DNA from: Haematobia irritans | Lineage: Eukaryota > Arthropoda > Insecta > Diptera > Muscidae | Assembly: GCF_050003625.1 (NCBI RefSeq) | Contig: NC_134397.1 | Coordinates: 224,130,537-224,194,536, forward strand | DNA: 64,000 nt | Reading direction: 5' to 3' | Program-made: the position numbers and the translations under genes | Notes under the pieces: model-generated | Seen by the model: only the letters and a program-made list of their open reading frames with translations | Told to the model about the DNA's origin: nothing | The model's database searches: none | In this document: positions 19,280-31,900 of the stretch, in pieces | Position numbering within the stretch: position 1 is the stretch's first letter | Layout of the letters: every line of letters starts with the position of its first letter

Positions 19280-20911
19280 CAAGTATATACGGCCTTAAGT
19301 TCGGCCAGGCCGTATCTTATGTACCCTCCACCATGGATTGCGTAGAAACTTCTACGAAAGACTGTCATCCGCAATCGAAATACTTGGGTTGTGGTATCTT
19401 AAAACTTCTTAACATCGTTTTCTAAATTGTGAGTTAGTCCATATGTGGTATATATTAAACACAAAAGGTATGTATAGGTAAGTCTATAAATATTTAGGAA
19501 TCGATATGGACTTTTGCACGGTACGTAGAGAGCCAGAATTGAAATATGGGGGTCGCTTATATGGGGGCTATATACAATTATGAACTTGATATGGACCAAT
19601 TTTTGTGTGATTGGCGATTGTTAGCGGCCATATACTAGCACAATGTACCAAATTTCAACTGACTCGGATGAAATTTGCTCCTCCAAGAGGCACCAAAACC
19701 AAATATCGGGATCGGTTTATATGGGGCTCTATATGATTATGGACTGATATGGACCACTTTTGGCATGGTTGTTAAATATCATATTCTAACACCACGTATC
19801 AAATTTCAACCAGATCGGATGAATTTTGCTTCTCCAAAAGGCACCGGAGGTCAAATCTGGGGATCGGTTTACATGGGGGGGGAGGGGGTATATATAATTA
19901 TGGACTGATATGAACCAATTCCTGCATGGTTGTTAAATACCATATACTAAAATCACGTACCAAATTTCAACCAATTCGGATGAATTTTGCTCTTCCAAGG
20001 GGCTCCGGAGGTCAGATCTGGAGATTGGTTTATATGGGGGCTATATGTATTTATGGACCGATTTCGACCAATTTTTGCATTGGAGTTTGAGGCCAAATAT
20101 TAACACCACGTACAAAATTTCAACTGAATCAGATAAATTTTGGTCTTCCAAGAAGCTCCTGAGGTCAAATCTGGGGATCGGTTTATATGGGCGCTATACA
20201 TAATTATGGACCGATGTGGACCAATTTTTGCATGGTTATTAGATACCATATACTAACAAAATGTACCAAATTTCGGCCGGATCGGATGAAATTTGCTTCT
20301 CTTTGAGGCTCCGCAAGCCAAATCGGGGGATCGGTTTATATGGGGGCTATATATATTTATGGATCGATGTGGACCAATTTTTGCATGGTTATTAGAGACC
20401 GTATACTTACACCTTGTACCAAATTTCAGCCGGATCGGATGAAATTTGCTTCCCGTAGAGGCTCCGCAAGCCAAATCTGGGGATCGCTTTATATGGGGGC
20501 TATATATAATTATGGACTGATGTGGACTAATTTTTGCATAGTTATTAGAGATCATATACTTACACCACCTACCAAATTTCAGGCGGATCGGATGAAATTT
20601 GCTTCTCTTAGAGACTCCGCAAGCCAAATCTGGGAGACGGTTTATATGAGGGCTATACTTTACGTACGCGGTCTGATATGGCCTATTTGCAATACCATCT
20701 GACTAACATCAATAAAAACTACGTGTGCCAAGTTTGAAGTCGATAGCTTATTTCGCACGGAAATTAGCGTGATTTCAACAGACGGACGGACTGGGTCACA
20801 GCGACCCAGTATATATATAATGTATAGGGTCTTAGAGCAATAGTTCGATGTGTAATAAACGGAATGACAAAGTTAATATACCCACCCAATCCTATGATGA
20901 AGGGTATAAAA
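19280..20911 (-). mobile_element. DINE-1-like Helitron, family A, copy A2
   Basis: Complete copy in minus orientation. The tail is at the left (CAAGTATATACGGCC, hairpin TTCGGCCAGGCCGTA). About seven ~154-bp units follow. The head is at the right (GACGGACGGACTGGGTC, TATATATAATGTATAG, ending ATGATGAAGGGTATA). It has no 29-bp array, unlike A1, A3 and A7. Several overlapping ORFs on both strands are artefacts of the tandem unit. Confidence 0.8.
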
Positions 20912-21441
20912 ACTCAAATTCTAACAGATTCTTAAAAAAAAATGTTTTCTTAATTGCAAAACAACGTTAAACAAATTGTTTCTTCTAAGATACGTAGAAT
21001 TTTGTGAGAAATGTAGTTAAGGAAACAAAAAACCTCCCCTAGGCCTAAAATACTGAACTTTTAGAGATATTCGCACACGCATTTTGTAGGGTTTACAAAG
21101 TACAATCCTACAAAGAAATATAAGTCGGTTCATAATTGCGGACTTGGCAGCTAAAACAAAATTTCATGCACCCGCCTATAAGCCAACAAAGGACTTACAA
21201 ACTTGCACTCTTATAGAATCTCTCTTTATCCATTCAAAAGTTGCAGAATTATTTCCAAAAAAGCGATTTGTAACCACTGTGCAACGTTTGCTATACCCGT
21301 TTTCCAAATTGTTTGTATACAACGTGAGGTACTCAATTGTAATCTTCTGTTAACCAACCCAACCCCGCCTCAAACCTCTTCAGAAATTGACCTGCTTAAT
21401 TCATAATTGGTTTCTTCTTGCGTACTCAAAATCCCAGTTTT
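20912..21441. other. Spacer between two DINE-A copies
   Basis: AT-rich DNA, no repeat or protein recognised. ORFs at 21144 and 21203 overlap each other and carry no motif. Confidence 0.4.
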
Positions 21442-22155
21442 TATACCCTCCACAATAGGATGGGGGGTATATTATCTTTGTCATTCCGTTTGTAACACAT
21501 CGAAATATTGCTCTAAGACCCCATAAAGTATATATATTCTGGGTCGTGGTGAAATTCTGAGTCGATCTGAGCATGTCCGTCCGTCCGTCTGTGGAAATCA
21601 CGCTAACTTCCGGACGAAACAAGCTATCGACTTGAAACTTGCCACAAGTAGTTGTTATTGAAGTAGGTCGGATGGTATTGCGAATGGGCCATATCGGCCC
21701 ACTTTTACGTATAGCTCCCATATAAACAGACCCCCAATTTTGCCTTGCGGATACTCTAAGAGAAGCAAATTTTTATCCGATCCGGCTGAAATTTTGTACA
21801 TGGTGTTAGTTTATGGTCTCTAACAAGTCCATAATTTTATATAGCCCCCATATAAAGCGATCCCCAGATTTGGCTTGCGGAGCCTCAAAGAGAAGCAAAT
21901 TTCATCCGATCTTGCTGAAATTTGGTACATGGTGTTGGTATACGGTCTCTAATAGCCATGCAAAAATTAGTCCAATTGGTCCACATCGGTCCATAATTAT
22001 ATATAGCCCCCATATAAACCGATCCCCAGATTTGGCTTGCGGAGCAAATTTCATCCGATCCGGCTGAAATTTGGTACATGGTGTTGGTATATGGTCTCTA
22101 AAGACCATGCTAAAATTGGTCCATATCGGTCCATAATTATATATAGCCCCTATAT

Positions 22156-22159
22156 AAAC
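22156..22159. repeat. Target-site duplication AAAC (left) of the BEL element
   Basis: AAAC here and at 35696-35699. It flanks the two LTRs exactly. The empty site is known from dozens of identical DINE-A units in the window. Confidence 0.85.
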
Positions 22160-22782
22160 TGGACAAACTTCATAGTTTGCCAAACATATTTTTTGATTTT
22201 TTATATTTGAATGAATTTTATGAATCTTTTGAATTTTATACATGAATGAATTTTATGAATTTGAATTTAAATGAATTGTTTAATATATCATATTTACATA
22301 ATTATCGATTTCTTGAATTTCTGATCAATTTGTTTATTTTGAATTATATGTACTAAAATATTGCTGAATTGATATCGATAACATCTATTGTAAATATTAT
22401 TGTTGTAAAAGTTAGTACACTAAACCTTAAGATCCTAGCTTTTTCCTTCACTTCTTCTCTAACTACCCGACGGTAAGCACTACTTTTCTCCTCTACTTCT
22501 ACTCTCTGCCGCTTCCCCCATATTATATTTTATCAATAAAAAATTGTTAATTTATACATTGAAAACTGAAACCTCCATTTGTTATTTTTTATTCTTTTCC
22601 GATTTGGTCTCACTCCGTCAAACTTTGTTTATTATTTCTCATTACCTGAGAAATAATAAATCAAAGCACACACACACACACACACGTAAGCTTATACAGT
22701 CCACTCATCTCACCCAGGGGATTTCATGTCAAACTTTGGTTCTCCACTATCATCTGTAACAATCCCCCCACACACCTGTGCA
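22160..22782 (+). repeat. 5' LTR of the BEL element (623 bp)
   Basis: Begins TGGACAAACTTCATAG and ends CCTGTGCA (TG...CA). A poly(A) signal AATAAA lies at 22535-22540, followed by a CA microsatellite (19 nt here, 21 nt in the 3' LTR). Near the end an ATG at 22726 opens a 27-codon upstream ORF that would end at 22807-22809. No clear TATA box could be assigned among the many AT runs. Confidence 0.92.
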
Positions 22783-22800
22783 TGGTCCTCCGCAGCCGTT
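22783..22800 (+). promoter_or_regulatory. Putative primer-binding site
   Basis: TGGTCCTCCGCAGCCGTT starts immediately after the LTR. TGG pairs with the CCA end of a tRNA primer. I cannot name the tRNA with confidence. Confidence 0.6.
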
Positions 22801-22886
22801 CATTGGTAACATATCGAAATCCACAACACCATCCACAACAAAGTAAACAAACAAATTACCATCTCTATCTACTCAGTTGAAAGATC

Positions 22887-22896
22887 GCCGGTAAGT
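22887..22896 (+). promoter_or_regulatory. Putative 5' splice donor of the BEL leader
   Basis: GCCG/GTAAGTGA, with GT at 22891-22892, matches the fly donor consensus after the exon G. The 108 nt between the LTR and this site have no ATG. Paired with an acceptor at 28852-28853 it would define a 5963-nt intron. Confidence 0.5.
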
Positions 22897-23446
22897 GATA
22901 CGTCACAAAATTATATAGAAAAGAACATAAACGTAAGCAAACACAAAAAACGGGGAAAATACGCGAGTTAAAAAGTTTAAAATTCGTTAAAAATTCGGGT
23001 AAATTTCGTGTTAAAATCAGGTAAATTTTCGTAAAAATACTTTGAAATTAAAAAAAAAAAAGGTAGAAATCGAACAAAGAAGGTAAACTATTGTCCAAAA
23101 CTTTATAAAATTTGTTAAAAGTGTGAAAATAATTGGGAGAAAAGGCTAAAAAGAACGGTAAAAATCATTTAAAATCCCAAGAATAGAGGGAAAAGTGAAC
23201 AAAAATCTTTAAAATTGATACAAAGTTGGGTAAAATTGTAAAAATAGCGTAGAGAAGCTCCTATGACTTGTTTCAAATGCAACGAAACAAGTTAAAAATG
23301 TACAGAGAAACTTCTAAAGTTGGTTTACGGTGATTAAAATAGTCAAATTATTGATATTCCGGATAAAATTGGCGAAAACTTCTCTAAAAAACAAGGAGAA
23401 GAAGAGAAAAATCGAAAAAAAACCGCAATTTGTGTTTGCAAACGTA

Positions 23447-25256
23447 CACCCTCAAAAAAAATCGCTTCTTTAACATATGTTCCAAACATATTTTGCAGGA
23501 AGCACATATATTATTGGATACTGCCGAAACATTAATATGTTTGTTTTATGTGAACATATGATATGTTTGGAAGCATTTTGAGCCCAAAAATATTATATGC
23601 TTGGAAGAATTTTTCCCAAAGACGATTGTGCTCATTCCCTAACATTATCGTAATTTTCACTTCCACGAAATTTTTAGTTCTTGGCACCTTTTTCTGTAAT
23701 ACAAATAATGTTGAAGAAATTATTCACTTTTATAAATTTTTTAAATTTTACCTTTCGCCTGCACGGAGAATCGAACCGAGGGCCATACTGTTTGTAAACC
23801 AACACACTATCCACTGGGCTACGTAGCTGTTATGGTCACCAGCAGATAATTATCGTTATAAGTTACATTTATATAGCATAGTTTGCAGCGCCCACGAGCC
23901 CATGCAAACATAACATTATTTAACAGAAACATACATTTGTTTGCCACGTGGAGCAGTGGTTAGCATGTCTGCCTTGCATGCAAAGGGTCGTGGGTTCAAT
24001 CCCTGGTCCGACCGAACATTTTTTTGTTTTTTTTTTTTTAATTTACACATTTATATTTATACTATATAAAATTTTTATTATGAAACTTCGAAATGTGGGT
24101 TATTAAAGATTTATAGTCAGTAACAGTGCTTGATATAAACGAAATTGGCTGATTTTTGGATAAAATATTATTTTTTTATTGCAAAAATAACAATTTTGTA
24201 ATAAAAAACTGTTTTTGGTACAAAACTTTAAAATTTGGAAGGAATTCAAAAACTCTAACAAAAGAAGAACGTGGAGTCGAGTATAAACATACATAAATAA
24301 TTTTATAATATAAACATAAATTTATTTAGGCGTGAACAGTTTTTTACTAGCATTTAATACCATCGCTCTAAAATGCCTTTTATTTTTCTTTAATAATTCA
24401 TTTTAAAGAAAATAAACTTTTTAAATTGTTTTAGCTGCAAAACTCGAATTTAATGCCCGCTTTTATATTTGAAGGTGTCCGTCAACTCCTCGTGGACTAC
24501 GTATTAATAAAGAGGAACTAAACTTTGTTTTTATACATTTTACTGCGTAATTTTTCACTATTTCCTCCTTATTTCATTTTACTGTCCCAACTCTAAAAAG
24601 AGTATAGTGCCCTTTTTGTTATTTTTATGAAGACCACTGATTTCTTTTAACGAACCAAGAAAAAAATTGTGCCCATAATGCCAAAATGATAAACAAAACA
24701 CATGTCCACACATACATAAAATGCTGCTCTCAAGGCGAAAACGTATGCTGTTTGTTTTTCAAATGTCTATTCTCTTGGTTCGGAATGTCCATTCTCTTTA
24801 TTCAAATTAAATAATATTTAGACTTAAGCATATCAAATTTTTGGCCTTATCATAAAACAGTTTTCCGAAACAACATGCAAGCGGTTTCACAGAAATTGTT
24901 CTCTTTTGATTCTTTCGGTGTGTTATGTTGATATCTTTCGTCAACTCTCCCGGTTTCCATCTCTATTTTTTTCTCTATACTCTCTCTCTGTCGCTTTGAA
25001 TAAAATATCACAACATATGTATGTTTAGTCGAAATTTGTAAATTCATATATGTTGGCATTCACACATATGATTTTTATGAAACATTCATGCCCCAAACAT
25101 AATATATTCTAACATATTAACATCGATGTCCCAAACATTTAGTGTTAGTTTAGGAACATTACATGTTTGCACTTAAATAAATTGTGTTTAAAAATTGTGC
25201 CCGAAACACATTTTGTTTATATCGGAACATATGAAAAACATATTTTTCTAAGAGTG
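23447..25256 (-). mobile_element. Family N element, copy N3 (nested in the BEL leader)
   Basis: 1810 bp, flanked by TA (23445-23446, 25257-25258). Ends CACCCTCAAAAAAAATCGCT and the inverse of CACTCTTAGAAAAATATG. It carries two tRNA-like segments. One is on the minus strand at about 23755-23835 (box A-like TAGCCCAGTGGATAG, box B GGTTCGATTCTCC). The other is on the plus strand at about 23942-24012 (GTGGAGCAGTGGTTAGCATG, GGGTTCAATCCC). A family-F fragment lies at 24410-24470. It is larger than N1/N4 through added sequence. Confidence 0.6.
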
Positions 25257-26469
25257 TATGTATGTATATATATATATATGTATTTTAACTAAAATTGAAG
25301 TGCAAATCAAAATTACAAGAACAAATTGGTGCAAATTGGTGTAAAAGTGTGAAAAAAATGTGACTTCCATTGCTGTCCGTCCGTCCAACGGTCCAAAAAC
25401 GGTAAAAATTTGTTGTAAAAATTTCATAAAAATCGAAAAAAACAGAAAAAATTGAACCTTTTTGATGCATATTCGTGTATAGTTGTTTGTATGTCATATA
25501 TGCATTGGTTCCACGAACTGGTATGAAGTGAAAAAAAAAAGAAGAAAGAAAATCAAGAAGAAGATCAGGAAAATTAACAAATAATTTTCGTTTTGCTTTC
25601 AACGGTTTGGATAACATTAGCTATCGTGAAAATTCCCATTTTTTATGAAATAAACGCGTTTGTGCTAAAACATTAACATTTCATCGGTAAAAACAAAATT
25701 TTCATATTCTTCAAATTTGCATTTGTGATCATATGTGAATAAAATCCACAAAGAATATTATACATATGATAGAGTGACAATTGGTCAGCTGTGCTAGTGT
25801 TACCATATCACCCCCGTTTCAATTAGCGAAGTCACACACCAAATTACACCTAACGCACCTGAATGAATGCGCAGCGTATGATCAATGATGCGCAGCGTAT
25901 GATCAATGATAATGTCGATTTAATTAAATTCAATTAATATTTGGATTTTTGATTAAAAAAGTGAATGTAATTAAAACAAATAAAGTAAATATTGGAAATT
26001 TTGCCCATCTCACTATATTTTGTTACAATAACAAAAATTTTTGCTAAAAAATTAATAAATTAATGCACAATAATTTACATTGAATTACCAGCGTAGTTAA
26101 CAAAGACATCAAATTGATCATACATTTTGCATTCACACCGACATAATTCAACACACAGCAACAAATATTTGCACAATAACTAATATAATCTTATTTGCAC
26201 TTTAATACCATTGCACATTTTATCATTTTATATTGAACGTAGTAGTTATATGTACACGTATAAAAAACCATCAAACAGTGAATTATTCACCATTTACACA
26301 ACAAATGCAATTCTGAAAATTTTATTTGAGTGCAAATTAATTCGGTACACCGCGGAAAAAAAATCAGTTTTACGTCAAAAGTGATTAAATCAAAGTAGAG
26401 TACGCAAACACATACATCCATTTGTGTTTTACCGGGGTATAAAAACAAAAACGCGAATTTTTGGAAAAG

Positions 26470-27320
26470 TTATCTACACTCGAAAAAACAAACCTATTAC
26501 ACTCAAGAAAATTTGTATATCATCGTAGAAGTTTCCTTACATTCATAAAGTAAATTTTGGTAAAGCGCTAATTCTCTTTGGTAAAACGCAAATTACTACA
26601 CTTGCAAAAATTAGTATCAACAAAATTTAAAAAAAAAAAAAAAAAATTCACGAAAATTACACTTACAGAAATTTGTCTTTAAATTCAAAAAGAAAATCCG
26701 CTACTGAAAATTTCGTGTTTTCGACTCTCAAAACGTTATGCTAAAATTTGGAAAATGTAAATATACATAAAACTCGAATTTGTACACTCAGCAAAAAATT
26801 CTCCAAAATTTTTCTACACTTAAAAATTTAACTTGGAACATTTTTTGCATTCCAAATTTTGTACACCCAGCAAAATTTTTTAAATTCTAAAGTTTTTATA
26901 AACTCAAAATTTTAACTTGCAATATTTTTTAAAATTTTTCCTACACTCGGGAAAAAATTATTTAAATTCTCGAAATTTTTCCTACACTCAAAAATTTTTT
27001 GTCTTGGAATATATTTCTACATTCAAAATGTTATTTCCTTCAAAATATTGCAATACTAAAATTTGCTAAAAAATAAATAATAATAATCTCAAAAAATTAC
27101 GACATAACATATTTTCAATTATATTTTCCGGAAAATTATTACACTCGAAAAAAAAAATCAATCTTTATTAAACTAAAAACTATTATTACACTCGGGAAAA
27201 GTGGGAAAACTTCGGAAATTTTCTAAAGTTGAAATAAAATACATATATGAAAATCTCTACAAATTCTTACACTCAAAAAATTAATTACGCTCGAAAACAT
27301 TTTTTCGTTCCCCAAATACG
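26470..27320 (+). repeat. Degenerate TACACTC-phrase tract in the BEL leader
   Basis: The phrase TTACACTC(G/A)AAAAA or CTACACTCAAAAATTT recurs more than ten times at irregular spacing, with AAATTTT between copies. The period is not fixed. No coding potential. Confidence 0.6.
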
Positions 27321-27466
27321 AAGTGCACTCAAACAAAATTCTCAGATCAACTCATGCGACTGCGAATACACTCAAATTAATATTATCTCAACATATATGA
27401 ACGAATCATCATAACAACAGGTAAATTTTTGAAATTATTGGTAATTTATGAATATTTACAACATAA

Positions 27467-27720
27467 CAAGCGTCTCATAAGAAAAATTGTGAGAAATAAA
27501 ATCGCAATTTTCACTTCTCGAATATTAAATTTATTAAAATTGGTAAACATATACAAGAAATCAAGCGGCTCATAAGAAAAAATTGTGAGAAATAAAATCG
27601 CAATTTGTCATTCCTCGAATATTTAAACTTGTTGAAAAGAAATATATACAAGAAAATAAGCGTCTCATAAGGAAAATTGTGATTCAGAACATCGCAATTT
27701 CCGCTCATCGAATATATTAA
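27467..27720 (+). repeat. Three ~90-bp tandem units in the BEL leader
   Basis: Each unit has AAGCGTCTCATAAG, then AAAATTGTGA, then ATCGCAATTT and a CTCGAATAT/CATCGAATAT end. Copies start near 27467, 27555 and 27655. Confidence 0.8.
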
Positions 27721-27839
27721 CGAAATCACTCATCGAAACATTAAAACAAACTATCAACGAAAATACTCATTACGACATTAAAAATAAACATCAATATATC
27801 TAAAAAGTGAAATTGCATCTCAAAGCCGAATTGGCTGAT

Positions 27840-28330
27840 GAAACATATATATTATCTCTCTGTAACAATAATATCTCTTGCTCTCTGAATATTGCTATTA
27901 AATTGGCCTGTTGTGCTTTATCAAGATTTGAGGAAATTTTTGAACTTTTATTGAGTTATATGATTTTTTCGAAGAAAAATTGAACAAAGTCATATTTCTT
28001 TTGGATGAGTTCATTATATTTCTTCGTGACATTTATATTTCTCGCTCTGTGAAGCTTAAAATTATTTGGCCTGTGGCTTTACAAAAATTTGGAGGAATTT
28101 TTGAACTTTTATTGAAGATATATCATTTTTTTGAAACAAAATCTTGAAAGTCATATGTTTTCAGTGAGTTCAATATATTTCTCTTTGAAAATTACATTTC
28201 TCATTCTGTGAAGTTTACAATTATATTATCTGTTTGCTACAAAGAGCTTGGTCGAATTTTGAACTTTGATTGCAGACTTATGATTTTTCGATTCGAGAGG
28301 TTTGGAAAATCATAGTTCAGTGAATGTGTT
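27840..28330 (+). repeat. Three ~165-bp tandem units in the BEL leader
   Basis: Units share TCTCGCTCTGTGAAG-like starts, GGCCTGT(G)GCTTTA, TTTGAACTTTTATTGA, ATGATTTTTCGA and GTCATAT...GTTCA(A)TA...TTTC. Copies are progressively diverged, the third most. They lie directly upstream of the acceptor and the Gag-Pol start. Confidence 0.75.
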
Positions 28331-28834
28331 CAATAGATTTCACCTGCTTAATAAAATCTTAATAAAATTTAATCTCGTCTCATAAACGAAAAAATCGAAA
28401 TTTTGTCTCGTTCACGTTTTTTGGAAAAAAAAAGATTTTGTTATCGTGAAAAACTTGTTTTTCTTGAAATTTTAGGACAGAAATTTTACCGATTGAATTC
28501 TGTTTAAAAGTATCGATTGGAAGTCGAATTTATCAATTGCATCGCATTACATAAAGAACGCAACACTTTGGAATTTGTGGAAGCACAATTAAAATTGTTT
28601 GAATTATATTTTCATTAGCTCAAATCAATTAAAATTGATTGATTATTTTTCTTTTCGCATATTTATCTTTTCAATTGATCTTTTGAACAATAAACTACTA
28701 TATTTTCGCAACATTTGCAAATCCCGCTTATTAGTTTATTAGTTCTGGAGATAAATTTTCGCATAAAACACAACTAAAACGGTTAGAGGTTACCCACAAA
28801 ACTTCATATTTACAAATTCAAAAACTCATATATT

Positions 28835-28854
28835 TGTTCTCGCTGTACTTCAGC
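28835..28854 (+). promoter_or_regulatory. Putative splice acceptor before Gag-Pol
   Basis: TTGTTCTCGCTGTACTTCAG, with AG at 28852-28853. The 83 nt from here to the ATG at 28937 have no other ATG, so a spliced RNA would present the Gag-Pol start as the first ATG after the LTR. Confidence 0.5.
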
Positions 28855-28936
28855 AATTCCAATTCATTACATTGATAAATTCAATAAAAGAGTTCTCGTT
28901 TTCAATCTATAAATTTCTGATACATTTTTCACGACA

Positions 28937-31900
28937 ATGAATCCTGCAAACAATCCTAACGACCCTTCATCAGGTCCTGCTGGATCAAATGCTTCCTCCA
29001 ATGCTAACGCGGCAGCGGCTGCATCTCCCGCATATGATAGATTTCTTTTTGATTGCGAGTATTTAATACTTTTTTGTACGCAATTCGAACAATGCGATAT
29101 TAGAGATCAAACGGACTCTGTATTGGAAGTTAAATTGGAAGACTTGGAGAAAAGATGGCAACAACTTCAGACTTCATATCAAAATATAATGCTATCGCCG
29201 AGTTCCACCGATCCGAAGGATATTAAAGCTAATGCAAAAATAAATTTCAATGCCAGTTCTGAGGCATATTACACCGCAAGGTCTCAAATCTTAGATATTC
29301 TCCGAATATCTGGAGGCCAAGCACGTCAAAATGCCAGGCACAGCCTAGTTCCTGAATATATACCTCAGAATCAGAGTTCTATTCCCGCCTCTTCTCATAA
29401 CTCTAACGACAGTTATATAAAAGTTCCTCCGTGTGACACCGAGGTGTTTAAAGGTGGATACGAGGAGTGGCCCTCGTTCCGTGATATGTTCACGGCAGTT
29501 TATGTAAATCATCCAAAATTGACCCCCGCTCAAAAACTTTATCATTTACGCAATAAGACCAGGGGCCCAGCTGGGGCTATAGTCAAGCGTTACACTTTGT
29601 GCGATGAAAATTTTAATATGGCATGGAACGCACTTAAAGCTCGGTATGAAAATAAACGTGTTTTAGTTGATAATCAATTAAAAATTCTTTTCAATATACC
29701 TGTGGCAAATGTTGAAAACAGCGAATCAATTCAAAAAATTCAGTCCACGGTCAATGATTGTTTATGTACTCTTCGATCTCTTCACGTCGATGTTGACGGA
29801 TGGGATCCCATTCTCATTTATTTAATTTCCACAAAATTACCAGATGAAACTCTCTCTTTATGGGAACAATCCCTCAGATCACATCGAGATCTGCCTACGT
29901 GGAATCAACTGGACGAATTTTTGATAAATAGATTCGAAGTTGTAGAACGCATCTCGAGCATAAAGTGCACAAAGCAGCAAAATAATGTTACACATCAAAA
30001 TTCAAATAAATATGATCAACGCAATCCCATCTCATCTCAGGGCTCTGGCAAAATACAAACATATCACTCTCAAGAAAAACTCACAGCTACTTGTTTACTT
30101 TGTGAAACCAACCATTCTTTACGAACGTGTCCGAAATTTCGTCAACTTACTGCACAACAGCGTGTAGACTTTGTCTATAAAAATAAGATTTGCAGTAACT
30201 GCTTATCAAGTTCCCATCTCAAACCTAATTGTAAAAGTACAAACACTTGTATAATTTGTCACAAACCGCACCACAGTTTGATTCATATACGAACTAAATA
30301 CAACGAAAATACAAGTGAAAATTCAAATACTCAAGAAAATAGAAGCGAAAGCCAGAATCATCAAAAGCCCATTAAAAATACACAAAATTTATCCTCACAG
30401 AAGGAACAACCATCTACATCAAAGCAAAATAATTCTTCTCATATCCAAGCCAACTTTTCATCGAATAATGATATGATTTTACTCCGAACTGCATTAGTGC
30501 AGATTGAACATAATGGAGAATTGTTCACGATTAGAGCTCTTATAGATCCGGGTTCTCAACGAACATTTATTTCAAAACGAATTCAAACCCGTTTACAACT
30601 TCCGACTACTAAGTCAAATTTTGAAATATCTGGAATTGGTGGCCAGCGTCAAACATCTGACAAACAATGTCAATTGTCCATAGTGTCAAAGAAACATGAA
30701 ATACGATTCTCAGTTTCTGCCATTGTTTTGCCGCAAGTGACAAAACGTCTTCCTGCCATTTCGTTTGAAATACCAAATAATTCAGAATTGGAAAATTTAG
30801 AGTTGGCAGATCCATATTTCAACAAATCTTCGCAAATTGATTTGGTTCTGGGTAATGATTCCGAACGTTTTATTAATATTGAAGGAATCAAGAAAAATAT
30901 TTGTGGCGAAACTTCAGCCTATAATACGATATTTGGCTGGGTTCTCAGTGGTCCAATGCGGACTGAAACAATACATTCATTCTCCGTAAATGTTCATGAA
31001 TTCGAAGAATCCTCTATTAACGAAATGCTAAGAAAATTTTGGGAACAAGAAGAAGTTCCTACATCCCATCTCGTCTCAGCTGCTGATGCGTTCTGTGAAG
31101 AGTATTACAGAAAAACTACAACTCGTTTACCCAATGGTCGTTACATGGTACGACTTCCTTTTAAGGAAGAATTTTCTGATTCATTGTACTTGGGTCCTTC
31201 TAGATTTATGGCTTTGGCTCAGTACAATCGTATGGAACGAAACCTTTCCAAAGATTCTGAATTAAAAACACAGTACCATGATGTTCTGAACGAATATATA
31301 GCGCTTGATCACGCAGAAGAAACGTCTTCTCGCGAAATTTCCTTTGATGATAAATTTAATTCATTTTACTTGCCACATCACGCTGTGGTACGACCGGAAC
31401 ATAAGTCCACAAAGGTTCGAATTGTTTTTAATGCGTCCAGAAAGACGAAATCAGGCTATTCTCTTAACGATGTGTTACACACCGGTCCCACATTGCAATC
31501 TGATCTCACTTCTGTTATTCTGAATTGGCGGAAATATCAGTATGTTTTCTGCGGGGATATTCAGAAAATGTACAGACAGATTCTTGTACACCCCCATGAT
31601 AGACCGTATCAACGAATTTTATTCAAACCGTCCGATAATAACTTTATTAAAGATTATCAACTCAAAACAGTAACTTTTGGTATTAATTGCGCGCCATTCC
31701 TTGCTATACGTACTCTTTTGCAACTGGCATCTGATGTCCAAGCAACTCATCCCACAGTAGCTCGAATACTTAAAAACGAAACATACGTTGACGACATTTT
31801 ATCGGGCGGGTATTCTATTCAGGAGGCTTTGAAGGCTCAAAATGATCTAAGTGATATTTTAAAGAATGCCGGTTTTCCTCTTAAGAAGATCATAGCTAAT

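Larger units (their letters stand above)
22891..28853 (+). other. Long non-coding leader / predicted intron of the BEL element
   Basis: Nearly 6 kb of AT-rich DNA with many ATGs and no long ORF. It holds a nested N element (23447-25256), a tract of TACACTC/ACTCAAAAAT phrases (26470-27320), three copies of a ~90-bp unit (27467-27720) and three copies of a ~165-bp unit (27840-28330). Scanning translation through it is implausible, so I infer removal by splicing. Confidence 0.5.

Noticed and set aside
19675..20702. ORFs of 77-124 codons on both strands in DINE-A tandem units (also at 131, 21813, 35865, 36429, 46772, 50727, 51066, 52614, 56066)
   Set aside because: The ~154-bp unit happens to be open in several frames on both strands. 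The same peptides recur with every unit and match no protein family.
22726..22809. 27-codon ORF across the end of the 5' LTR as a gene
   Set aside because: Too short to call a gene. At most an upstream ORF if transcription starts before it.
23942..24012. tRNA gene on the plus strand (GTGGAGCAGTGGTTAGCATG...)
   Set aside because: Lies inside transposon N3, and the acceptor stem does not pair. Better explained as a SINE-like segment.
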